A stretch of DNA of 41,111 nucleotides from an uncultured Eubacteriales bacterium (GTDB lineage Bacteria; Bacillota; Clostridia; Christensenellales; Aristaeellaceae): NCBI GenBank assembly GCA_902764915.1, contig CACWXY010000036.1, positions 1 to 41,111 on the forward strand, written 5' to 3'. Below the pieces are notes generated by a model. The model had not been told where the DNA came from. It saw nothing but the letters and a program-made list of their open reading frames with translations, and did not search any database. Made by a program: the position numbers and the translations under genes. Positions within the stretch are counted from its first letter, which is position 1. Each line of letters begins with the position of its first letter. This document shows, in pieces, positions 23,130 to 31,630 of the stretch.

Positions 23130-25433
23130 TCAGTTCCATACACGGATCATCTTTCCGAAAATCCTGGCTTTTCCAAAAAGGAAAGCCTCATAGGGAACAA
23201 GCAGATCCTCGCAGGCAGGATTTTCCGGATGCAGGCATATTCCATCCGGACGCCTGAAATATGTTCTCAGGACAGTTCCGCCATCTGCCATCTGACAGAC
23301 CACAATGTCCCCGTCTTTAAGATCGCCCTGCATGCCGTTCATTCTTAAGATCAAAACAAAACTGTCCGGCCCGATATGGACATCCTTCATACTATCATCG
23401 CTTACCTGCAAGAAAAAGCAGTTCTCTGTTCCATCCGCCGGCAGTTGGTCCCTGGATACAGGAATGCGCTGAATGATCTCCTCTTCATGAAAATCGCCAT
23501 TTCCGACCGCATCTGCATGTACAGCCGGCAGCATAACAACATTCTCCTTCAGGCCGCCCGAATTCTGACCATCATCATGATCTGAAAGAAAGGACCGCAG
23601 ATAATCCCGGAATGCCGAATCTTCGCAGAACACAAAGCATCCTTTCAGCCCACGGGTCAGCAGGACCTTGTATGTGTTGCGGATGAGCCGGTCTGCCAGC
23701 TTTCTGTCCTTGCAGTTACGGATTCCGCTGGTTTTGTCGTCCTTTGAGATGGCTTTCTGATCTGTACAGACGCTACCGTCGCGGAACACCAGATCTTTGC
23801 CAATGATTACACCCACATAATCGAATTCCATTCCCTGTACGGTGTGAATACATCCAATCTCATTGATAGACTCCGGATTCACGGCAAAAATGCTGTCTGT
23901 CGAGAGATTCCATTTTGCTTTGAAATCCCCGATCTCGATATCCCAGTTTCCCCGCCCGTTTTTCACATTCCAGTCATAGCAGTACCCTGCGCACATTCTG
24001 GATCGGTTTTTCCCGGCATCCACCTTCACCAGGGCTTCCTTCATCTGCTGTGGCGTATCAAAGACCCGGAAATCAAAGTTTTCCCGGTCCAAGCAAATAT
24101 TCGCGGTTTCCCGAAAGCCCAGAACACTGTCCAGGAAAGCAATATAACCGTTGCTGCCATTGCAGCGGAACTGGGATGTGAGCTCATAGGGTTCGGCAGT
24201 CTCCATAACCGCGCCTGCTTCTTCCGCATATTCGCGGATCGTATCGGCGGAATATATATCTTTGGTTGTGATCCGCTGATCATCATCCACAAAGAAAATC
24301 GAGGTTCTGGCAGCCGTAATAGCATCTTGTAGCATATCCTGTCCGGGATACATGAACGGCTTTTTCACCATGCGGTGCGCCTCATCGAAGATGCCGACAT
24401 CCAGCCCGTTCTCCACGATTTTCGGAAGCACATGCGGTGAGGTTATAGCCTGTTTCAGGTTTATTTCCTTCCGGGCGTTTCCCCCGGAAAGAAGTTCCGT
24501 ATAGCAGTTACGGGGTGCGCTGTTTTTCGTGATATAGGAAGCATTCAGTCCGAGTTTCCGGATGCAGTCCGCCAACACGTTAATGGCCAGCACGGATTTT
24601 CCCGTGCCAGGCCCGCCGCGGATGATGAGCACATGCTTCTTTCCGTCCTCCTGAGCCTTGCGGACTGCGTTCATGATATAGTCATACGCCACAACCTGCT
24701 CATCGATCATCCGGAATACCTCATTGCCGCACAGCATGGCATCCAGTGAGTCCTGCAGGGATTTGGTGGGCTTCAGGCGTCCAAAGTCAATCCTATACAG
24801 CATATCCCCGTTCTCAGAACGGGTGGAGATATACCTCTGAATGAAGCTGCGCAGCTTCAAGACATCATGGCTGAGGAAAATCGGAGCCTCGCGAGTCCAA
24901 TCCTCGTACATCTTATCTTCCAGTACAGGCCGGTATCCTTCATCCATATTATGCAGATAAGCGCAGGGATTCAGACTCCGCTCACTCATGCCCTTCAGCT
25001 CGCAGTAATTGAGAATCAGGGATTTATAGGAAAACGCCTGATAGGATGGATGCGCCGTTGGCTGATGGGAACGCAAGTCCGTCATGACCGAATGCCTGGA
25101 CCAGTCGTCCACTTTCTGGACCTTGGACCACTGCTTCAGCTCCACAATGACAATATGATCCTGTTTCTCACGGTCAGCACCAAGGATCATGAAATCCACG
25201 CGCTTGGATGTCTGGGGAATGTTGTACTCAATGGCAACCTCGCAGTCATCCGGAATTTCACTGCAGGACAGGACGTCCTTCATGAAGTGAAGCGAATTCT
25301 GCCATGCGCTTTTCTCACCGGGTGATCCTCCACTGAGATGGCTATTGCGCAGTTTTTCCAAGAGGATATCTGAAATGCGGTTGTATGTCACATCGCTTAC
25401 AAACTCATGGAGCCGATTTTCATAGACGATCAT
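23130..25433 (-). CDS. Nuclease-like/DUF2075 helicase with S24 peptidase-like C-terminus
   Basis: A 767-residue protein. The ATG at 25433 has AGGAAG 8 nt upstream; an in-frame TTG two codons earlier is too close to that site. Residues about 62-110 look like a PD-(D/E)xK nuclease core (VDFMILG with D80; VELKQW with E98 and K100). A DUF2075/Schlafen-type superfamily-1 helicase follows: Walker A GGPGTGKS (273-280), Walker B FDEAHR (D350/E351), QFRCNGS, HTVQGMEFDYVGV and the arginine motif LLTRGLKG. The last ~120 residues resemble the LexA/S24 fold, with Ser681 in DDSM. However, the usual catalytic Lys (TVKR) reads TVLR, so self-cleavage is doubtful. Architecture and mobile setting suggest antiphage or DNA-damage work. 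Confidence 0.85.
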   Translation of the reverse strand: MIVYENRLHEFVSDVTYNRISDILLEKLRNSHLSGGSPGEKSAWQNSLHFMKDVLSCSEIPDDCEVAIEYNIPQTSKRVDFMILGADREKQDHIVIVELKQWSKVQKVDDWSRHSVMTDLRSHQPTAHPSYQAFSYKSLILNYCELKGMSERSLNPCAYLHNMDEGYRPVLEDKMYEDWTREAPIFLSHDVLKLRSFIQRYISTRSENGDMLYRIDFGRLKPTKSLQDSLDAMLCGNEVFRMIDEQVVAYDYIMNAVRKAQEDGKKHVLIIRGGPGTGKSVLAINVLADCIRKLGLNASYITKNSAPRNCYTELLSGGNARKEINLKQAITSPHVLPKIVENGLDVGIFDEAHRMVKKPFMYPGQDMLQDAITAARTSIFFVDDDQRITTKDIYSADTIREYAEEAGAVMETAEPYELTSQFRCNGSNGYIAFLDSVLGFRETANICLDRENFDFRVFDTPQQMKEALVKVDAGKNRSRMCAGYCYDWNVKNGRGNWDIEIGDFKAKWNLSTDSIFAVNPESINEIGCIHTVQGMEFDYVGVIIGKDLVFRDGSVCTDQKAISKDDKTSGIRNCKDRKLADRLIRNTYKVLLTRGLKGCFVFCEDSAFRDYLRSFLSDHDDGQNSGGLKENVVMLPAVHADAVGNGDFHEEEIIQRIPVSRDQLPADGTENCFFLQVSDDSMKDVHIGPDSFVLILRMNGMQGDLKDGDIVVCQMADGGTVLRTYFRRPDGICLHPENPACEDLLVPYEAFLFGKARIFGKMIRVWN

Positions 25434-27022
25434 TGGCAAATCTTCCTGTTCTGCGTTTCAAGATAATCTGCTTGCAGGCAGAAACCGTTTTGTAAATCCA
25501 CGGCTTTGTTCAAAGCATTCTTCCCCCATCGTTTCAGACTCCTGCTCCATCTCCCCCATTGCATGACGGTCGTATGGAGGAAAAAGCATGCACATGTATC
25601 GACTTTTCCATTCGTGCATAGCTTTTCTGGAATCCAAAGAAAGATCATGATTCATCATGCGCGGAATCAGAGTAAGCATTCTGAGAAGGAAACAAACCCT
25701 GACAACTTTACAGCATAGCGCTTTATATTTCAAGGCATTCTGGATATGCTTTGTTGCCACTGTGCAAAACAAGATATACTGCTGTGCGCACCCGGGCTTT
25801 CCGTGTTCTTGACCATTCAAGAATCTTTTGGCACAGTCTGATTTTGAAACTATCGGAAGAAGTGCCGTTGCGATATACTGACAATCAATTGATCCTGTAC
25901 AATTCTTGACTGCCAAAGCAAAGTCAGATTATAGTGATGGGCGAAAACTGTCCGAATGGCGTGAACTATGGTGAAAGCGATAGATTGCATAAAAGATAAT
26001 CTCCAACGAGACTATGGTAAAAAGACAGAAACGATCATGGCTCGCATGGATGTCTGTATGAGTGATATGTTGAAGCTCATGGTCTGACCAGGAAAGAAAT
26101 GAATTCCCAATTCCAACATGAACCGGATAAAAAGTTATATCCGTTCGTTGCTTGCTGTGATGCCACGGAAAGCTCGGGCATTCCAGCTTCAGAAGCTGCA
26201 GAGTATTGCCGTAGACTATCGGAAAACATGACTGTGCGGTTGCAGAAACAGTCCCTGTGAGCGAGTGAAAATAAAACAAGTATCGAAGCTCAGCATAATC
26301 ATCCGTGTTAAGCAGATTTCCACGGCTCAACGGAGAGACATGCCATGAGCTGATATGCCTCCATCACTGTCTGCGACCGCTACAGCATGGAAAAAGCCTG
26401 GAAAAGGCAGGGATCATTCTTATCTGTCCGCTCACAGAGTGGTGCGCGATAAAGATTCCTGCCATTGGGGGCGGAGCGTGAAGGAGAAGAATCGATGCTC
26501 TATTTTTTCACTGGACCTTGCGGAAAAGTTCAGAATCTATACAAGGTTTCGCAGGAATGACTCCTTAAATAAACGCAGTGGAAGTGGCATAATCCTTATG
26601 ACGGATTGTTTGTACCCATCCGTGAGCATGCAACCGGTTTGTTTTGGAATTTTTTCACATAAACAATCACTAAATCCAATGAACGGGGATCTGGTTGCAC
26701 TCTGGAATCCATGTCTCCAGCACTTGCAGCTGACTCAATCGTACAGAAATATCTTTCTTTTCTCGATCATGTGAAGCAGCTTCAAAAACAGTCGTTTCAA
26801 GTCAGCAAAAGGCTGAAAGCATGGATACCGCCTTGCTTTCAGCCAACATAAATCAGAACCAGGGAACAACACATATTGGAAGTCTCTGGAAAGCACGTAT
26901 TTTACTCGCGCGTCCTTCATGCCCCAGGCATTCCTAAGATTGCCCTCATTCCCCGGTAAGCTTCTTCTTCATAATATAGAACTGTCTTTCAGCTTAGCTG
27001 AAGGGATCACGTGAAAGAAGCT
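25434..27022. other. Gene-poor decayed stretch
   Basis: About 1.6 kb without a recognisable gene on either strand. Short open frames exist (minus 25458-25916, minus 25929-26330, plus 26355-26774) but lack ribosome sites and family likeness. It probably contains the promoter of the nuclease-helicase gene, which I could not place, and remnants of lost genes. A CAGCTTAGCTG hairpin at about 26990-27004 may end the phosphoesterase transcript. Confidence 0.5.
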
Positions 27023-27949
27023 TTATTCAGCCAGAGGAACAAACTGGCAGTCACCATCACGTATCATCAGGACATCGTCCCATACACCCAGGGAGTGATT
27101 TCGAAAGAATACACCCACCTCGTCTGTATCATACCATTCAAAGACAACTGAACGAACAGCACTGCCTCTCCCACTTTCCAGGCTCGCCACGTCGACCTGC
27201 ACAATCGGCTGCCCGTCTACGTTGGAAATTTTCCGATTGGCATCCTTCCCTGCCCAGAAAGCATCTCCAACATGCGCATGTCCATAAAAATGGATCCTCA
27301 CATTGGCCGGAAGAGGGAGGAATCGGTTGAAGAGCGGCGCGGCCCGGTTTCCGCCTGCAAACGCATAGTGTGCGCAGGTCACAACCGGTTTATTCAATGC
27401 CTGAACTTCTTCCATCAGCTTACGATAATCCTCAGGCCTGTAAGGATACTCTTCGGCAAACCCATGAAGCTCGCCATGGGTTGTATACCAGCTGCCTTCA
27501 GGATTCGCATGGTCTGTCAGGAGAAGCACGGCGATATCTCCGAGATCAAGGAAACGTGCCATCTCCTTTTCATTCGGTACATGCCATTGGGGAAATTGCC
27601 TGACATACTCCACGAAGGGAATGCACATGCCCGGCAATTCCTTTCTGTGGAAGCGGAAATAATCAAAGTCATGGTTTCCTATGGTATACCAGACAGGCGC
27701 ATCCACCCTGGCAAACTGTTCCACCTGCATCTGCGCCATCTCCTGAATGTATCCCAGATCCTCCCCTTCCGTAGCGTCCCCGAGATAACAGATCACTTCA
27801 GGCTTGAGATTCAGACTGACAAAGTCATCCATGGCTATTTCCATACATTTCCGCGCTCTCAATGGCTGTCTCTGCTGGAGGTCTGAGACAAACCATATTC
27901 TGTGGCGCACATGCTTTTCTAGCCCTTGCCGGATCTCATCTATGATCAT
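27023..27949 (-). CDS. Calcineurin-like metallophosphoesterase
   Basis: A 308-residue soluble protein. The start at 27949 is set by AGGAG 7 nt upstream; the frame continues further but without a ribosome site. The five metal-binding blocks are present: FVSDLQQ (D23), YLGDATEGED (GD at 57-58), GNHD (91-94), CAHYA and GHAHVGD. There is no signal peptide, so it acts in the cytosol. The family hydrolyses phosphomono- or diesters. It is the last gene of the second transporter locus, after a terminator in the 71-nt gap, so it is likely made at a lower level. It may act on a phosphorylated product of the imported substrate (inference). Confidence 0.88.
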   Translation of the reverse strand: MIIDEIRQGLEKHVRHRIWFVSDLQQRQPLRARKCMEIAMDDFVSLNLKPEVICYLGDATEGEDLGYIQEMAQMQVEQFARVDAPVWYTIGNHDFDYFRFHRKELPGMCIPFVEYVRQFPQWHVPNEKEMARFLDLGDIAVLLLTDHANPEGSWYTTHGELHGFAEEYPYRPEDYRKLMEEVQALNKPVVTCAHYAFAGGNRAAPLFNRFLPLPANVRIHFYGHAHVGDAFWAGKDANRKISNVDGQPIVQVDVASLESGRGSAVRSVVFEWYDTDEVGVFFRNHSLGVWDDVLMIRDGDCQFVPLAE

Positions 27950-27976
27950 GCTTCCGCTCCTTACATATACTGTTTT

Positions 27977-28007
27977 GAAAAGGGGACCTGTCACAGGACA
28001 GATCCCC
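27977..28007 (-). terminator. Intrinsic terminator after the second binding-protein gene
   Basis: On the minus strand GGGGATCTGTC (28007-27997) pairs with GACAGGTCCCC (27992-27982), with one G-U pair, followed by TTTT. It sits 13 nt past the binding-protein stop and would reduce, not abolish, transcription of the phosphoesterase. Confidence 0.85.
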
Positions 28008-28020
28008 TCAAAGGAATCAC

Positions 28021-29571
28021 TTACTTGTGAGCATCATAATAGTTCTGCCAGTACTGGATATATTCATCCACGGACATGGTGCTGAGGACATCGAGATGCT
28101 TCTGCCAGTCTTCTTCTGTAATACCCTGAACCACCGCATTGGCACGGAACTGATCCAGGTAATGGTCGATATCAGTCAGAAGCAGGTTGCGCTCGGCTTC
28201 CTCATCTGCATTGCCAAAGCCATTGGAAAGGTATTCTTCCGGCAGATACGGGCTGTATGCGGTATTCGCTTCCACCTTTGCCGCGATACGATCCGCATAT
28301 TTCTCGGCCTGAGGTCCGCGGAAACGGGAATATGCGTAGAGCGGAGCTGCAGGGCCGGTACCAAGGGTACGGCGAATCTGAGAGGAGGAAGAGCCTTCCG
28401 GCACATTATCATTGAACAGTTCCCAGCGGCCGTCATCTGTATAACGCCAGATCACGCCTTCAGGGCCATAGTTCCACATGTTAAGAATATCGAGGTTGGA
28501 GTTGATGTAGTCATACCATTTCACCAGAAGCTCAGGCTGTTTGCAGGCAGTGGTAATGGTGAAACCGGAAAGATTGCCTACAGGGGAATTCGGGCGGATA
28601 TCAGAGCACCAGATCATGTCGCCATTCGGGCCAGTCAGCGGGCTCATGTAAGTAAAGTCCGGGACATGGGCACCGCCGATAATCAGGTCAGTGTACCACT
28701 CAAGGCATACGCCAATCCTGCAGGGATCCGCTGCACCCTTTGCCTGATACTGCTGGAAGTCTTCGGTATAGTACTCAGTGTTCATCAGGCCTTCGGCAAA
28801 CAGCTTGTGGATAAACTGGAGTGCATCATAATACTGCTGTTCAGAGGGAGTGAAGATCACTTTCCCGTCCTGTACACGCACATGGTAGTCGTTCTCCATG
28901 GTACCGAAATAGCAGAACAGGTTATTGATCTTGGCTGCATTGCTGGATGCAGAGACCATCAGCGGGATCTCATCCTTCTCGCCGTTTCCGTTCGGATCCT
29001 GATCGCGAAAAGCAACAAGCACATCATAGAACTCATCCACGGTTGTCGGCATTGCCAGTCCAAGCTTATCCAGCCAAACCTGGTTGATCCAGGCAATGGT
29101 ATTGATCTGGTTCTTCACGTCAGCATCGCCCGTGGGCAGGGAGTAGAAATGACCATCGGACAATGTCAGTGCACCGCGCATATTGGGCAAGGTCTCAAAC
29201 ATTTCCAGTACATTCGGTGCGTACTCATCCACAAGGGGATCCAGTGCTGTCAGCTGATCCATGTTACTCACAACATCGACAGTGCCGACAAAGGCATCCG
29301 GAAGATCACCGGAAGCAAAAGCAAGCGCGACCTTGTCATTCCATGCAGAAGATGGGATTTCTTCCCATTCGATATGAATGCCGGTCTGCTCTTCCGTGTA
29401 CTGAACACACTGTTTGTCCGGCCAGTTGTTCTGAGACATGTTTTCCTTGCTGACCATAATCCTGAATGTTGTCGGCTCAGTGACCAGAGGAACCTCAACC
29501 TCCACCGCAAGGGCAGGGAGCATGGTGCACACCATCAGGCACACCAGAAGCAGGGATACGAGCTTACGCAT
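28021..29571 (-). CDS. Extracellular solute-binding protein of the second importer
   Basis: A 516-residue family-1 binding protein. Sec signal MRKLVSLLLVCLMVCTMLPALA is followed by an acidic start (VEVEVP) without a lipobox Cys, as in the 512-aa protein of the first locus. The mature part has EEQTGIHIEWEEIP and the GDLPDAFVG segment of the subfamily. GGAGG lies 8 nt before the ATG. It is 63 nt downstream of the permease gene. Substrate cannot be read from sequence; a sugar or oligosaccharide is likely. Confidence 0.93.
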   Translation of the reverse strand: MRKLVSLLLVCLMVCTMLPALAVEVEVPLVTEPTTFRIMVSKENMSQNNWPDKQCVQYTEEQTGIHIEWEEIPSSAWNDKVALAFASGDLPDAFVGTVDVVSNMDQLTALDPLVDEYAPNVLEMFETLPNMRGALTLSDGHFYSLPTGDADVKNQINTIAWINQVWLDKLGLAMPTTVDEFYDVLVAFRDQDPNGNGEKDEIPLMVSASSNAAKINNLFCYFGTMENDYHVRVQDGKVIFTPSEQQYYDALQFIHKLFAEGLMNTEYYTEDFQQYQAKGAADPCRIGVCLEWYTDLIIGGAHVPDFTYMSPLTGPNGDMIWCSDIRPNSPVGNLSGFTITTACKQPELLVKWYDYINSNLDILNMWNYGPEGVIWRYTDDGRWELFNDNVPEGSSSSQIRRTLGTGPAAPLYAYSRFRGPQAEKYADRIAAKVEANTAYSPYLPEEYLSNGFGNADEEAERNLLLTDIDHYLDQFRANAVVQGITEEDWQKHLDVLSTMSVDEYIQYWQNYYDAHK

Positions 29572-29634
29572 AATGAAACCTCCTTTGTATTTTTCTCACA
29601 GGGCGCAACAGCCCTGAAGAATTCAGATATTGAC

Positions 29635-30525
29635 TCACCCTTTGACAGAACCGATCATGACGCCTTTGACAAAGTACTTCTGGATAAACGGATAGAGAAT
29701 CAGCATGGGAATCGTGGCAACAACGATCACACCATACTTGATAGTAGCAGCAATCCGCTGCATCTCCTGAACCGCATCCACATCCACAACATCGGACATG
29801 ACGGTCGAGGATGAGATCAGGATCTCCCGCAGGATCAGCTGCAGAGGGAAGTACTGCTGTTTGTTAAGATAGATCAGGGCATTGAAATAGCCATTCCACT
29901 GAGCAACGGCATAATACAGGGCAAGAACGGCAAGGATAGCGCCGCTGAGCGGCAGTACGATACGCAGGAAAAACCTTAGGTTGCCGCATCCATCGATGGA
30001 CGCCGCCTCGTAGAGCTCTACAGGGATCGTCTCCTGGAAGAAAGACCTGGCTATAATAATGTTGTAGACAGACACAGAACCCATGAGAATCACAATCCAT
30101 GGGGAGCCAATCATGCCCAGCTGTTTCACCACCAGATAGGTCGGAATCAAGCCCCCGGAGAAGTACATAGTAAAAATGTAGATCAGCATGAGCGGGCGCC
30201 GGAAAGCAAGGTCCTTTCTGGAAAAGCTGTAGCCTGCCATAGCGGTACTAACCACACCAATTACTGTAGAAGCCACTGTGTACCAGATAGAATTCAGATA
30301 CCCTGACCAGATTCGGCCGTCCTGGAATATCCGGCTGTACCCAACAAAGTCCACATTTTTGGGGAGCAGAATTACTTTGCCGGTAGAGATCGAAGTGGCA
30401 TCAGACACGGAGGCAATAAGAACAAAATACATCGGATAGAGAACAATCAGGAGGCACAGCACCAGAAGAGTGGTGGAAACAGCATCAAACACGGTATCAA
30501 AATGGGAAACCCGCTTGTGTTTCAT
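29635..30525 (-). CDS. ABC sugar permease, YtcP/LplC-type (second locus)
   Basis: A 296-residue, six-helix permease. It has the subfamily start YPMYFVLIASVSDA and the EAA loop LYEAASIDGCGNLRFFLRIVLP at about 162-183. The gene lies 12 nt after the partner permease. The protein is close to the 307-aa permease of the first locus, so the two importers probably arose from one ancestral cassette. Confidence 0.93.
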   Translation of the reverse strand: MKHKRVSHFDTVFDAVSTTLLVLCLLIVLYPMYFVLIASVSDATSISTGKVILLPKNVDFVGYSRIFQDGRIWSGYLNSIWYTVASTVIGVVSTAMAGYSFSRKDLAFRRPLMLIYIFTMYFSGGLIPTYLVVKQLGMIGSPWIVILMGSVSVYNIIIARSFFQETIPVELYEAASIDGCGNLRFFLRIVLPLSGAILAVLALYYAVAQWNGYFNALIYLNKQQYFPLQLILREILISSSTVMSDVVDVDAVQEMQRIAATIKYGVIVVATIPMLILYPFIQKYFVKGVMIGSVKG

Positions 30526-30537
30526 GGTACTGCCCCC

Positions 30538-31452
30538 TTACATCAGACTGGTTCCGGTCAGCTTGTCTGAGAGCTTATTGACCAGAAGCAGGATGACCAG
30601 ATTCACAGCATTGTTGAACAGCCCAATGGCCGTAGAATAGCTGAACTGTGCATTAAGAAGTCCAATCTTATATACATACGTGGAAATAATCTCACTGACA
30701 CTAAGGTTCAGGTCGTTCTGCATGAGATAAACCTTTTCAAAGCCCAGTGACAGCATATTCCCGGTATTCATAATCAGAAGGATGATAGCAGTCGGCATAA
30801 TTGCAGGCAGATCAATGTGCCACATACGCTGCAGCTTATTCGCTCCATCGACAATAGCCGCTTCATGCAGCTCAGGCGAGACACCAGAAAGAGCTGCAAT
30901 ATATATGACAGAAGCATACCCTGTCCTCTGCCAGACATGAGACCAGACATAGATATGCCGGAACATGCTGGCATCCGAGAGAAAATTGCGCGGCTGAAGG
31001 CCAAACTTTATCAGGATCTGGTTCATGACACCACTGTCAGCCAAGAAAACCATCAGCATGCCCACCAAAACAACCGTGGAAATAAAATGCGGGGCATAGG
31101 TAACCATCTGTGTCGTCTTCTTCAGGCGCTGAGAAACACAGTAATTCAGCAGTAGCGCCAGAAGAATGGGAAACGGGAACGAGATCGCAATCTGGTAAAG
31201 GCTCAAGATGACTGTATTTTTCAGAAGATCTGAGAACATATAAGAACGGAAGAATTTATCGAAATGCTTGAAGCCTACCCATTCCGAGCCTTCAATGCCC
31301 CTGGCAGGTTTAAAGTTTTTGAAGGCAATCTGCACACCGTACATAGGCCAATAATGAAAAAGAATCAAATACGCAAGAGTCGGCACAAGAAACAAATACA
31401 AGACCCAGTTGCGACGAATGCTGCGTGCAACTCGATTCAAGGATTTGCTCAT
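30538..31452 (-). CDS. ABC sugar permease, LplB-type (second locus)
   Basis: A 304-residue, six-helix permease opening with the RNWVLYLFLVPTLAYLILF helix. The EAA loop LHEAAIVDGANKLQRMWHIDLP is near 200-222, and the end FNNAVNLVILLLVNKLSDKL matches the 310-aa permease of the first locus. It is the first gene of the operon, under the promoter at 31499-31527, with GGGG upstream of the ATG. No ATPase gene is present here either. Confidence 0.93.
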   Translation of the reverse strand: MSKSLNRVARSIRRNWVLYLFLVPTLAYLILFHYWPMYGVQIAFKNFKPARGIEGSEWVGFKHFDKFFRSYMFSDLLKNTVILSLYQIAISFPFPILLALLLNYCVSQRLKKTTQMVTYAPHFISTVVLVGMLMVFLADSGVMNQILIKFGLQPRNFLSDASMFRHIYVWSHVWQRTGYASVIYIAALSGVSPELHEAAIVDGANKLQRMWHIDLPAIMPTAIILLIMNTGNMLSLGFEKVYLMQNDLNLSVSEIISTYVYKIGLLNAQFSYSTAIGLFNNAVNLVILLLVNKLSDKLTGTSLM

Positions 31453-31498
31453 ACTTCATCATCCCCTTGTCTGTTTCTTTCGTTCTCAATCTGTCCTG

Positions 31499-31527
31499 AG
31501 TATACCAGACCAGCACATGCTGAACAA
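31499..31527 (-). promoter_or_regulatory. Promoter of the second transporter operon
   Basis: Minus strand: TTGTTC (31527-31522), 17-bp spacer, TATACT (31504-31499). An inverted repeat (AACAATTGAAAGTTGTT, about 31522-31538) overlaps and precedes the -35 and is a candidate binding site for the AraC-type activator encoded just upstream. Confidence 0.7.
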
Positions 31528-31544
31528 CTTTCAATTGTTGAAGC

Positions 31545-31586
31545 AAAAAACGTCACAAGCCCTTGTGTTATCAGGCTTCGTGACGT
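31545..31586 (-). terminator. Intrinsic terminator of the AraC-type gene
   Basis: Minus strand: AACGTCACGAAGCC (31586-31573) pairs with GGCTTGTGACGTT (31562-31549), followed by a T run. It separates the regulator from the operon it faces. Confidence 0.88.
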
Positions 31587-31630
31587 TCATGGTGCAGATT
31601 TTGAACAATTCAAATCTGGTTATATTTCCC

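Noticed and set aside
25458..25916. 152-codon minus-strand frame upstream of the nuclease-helicase
   Set aside because: No ribosome site, Cys/Met-rich odd composition and no family likeness.
28027..29814. 595-codon plus-strand frame opposite the second binding protein
   Set aside because: Shadow of a real gene with signal peptide and ribosome site on the minus strand.
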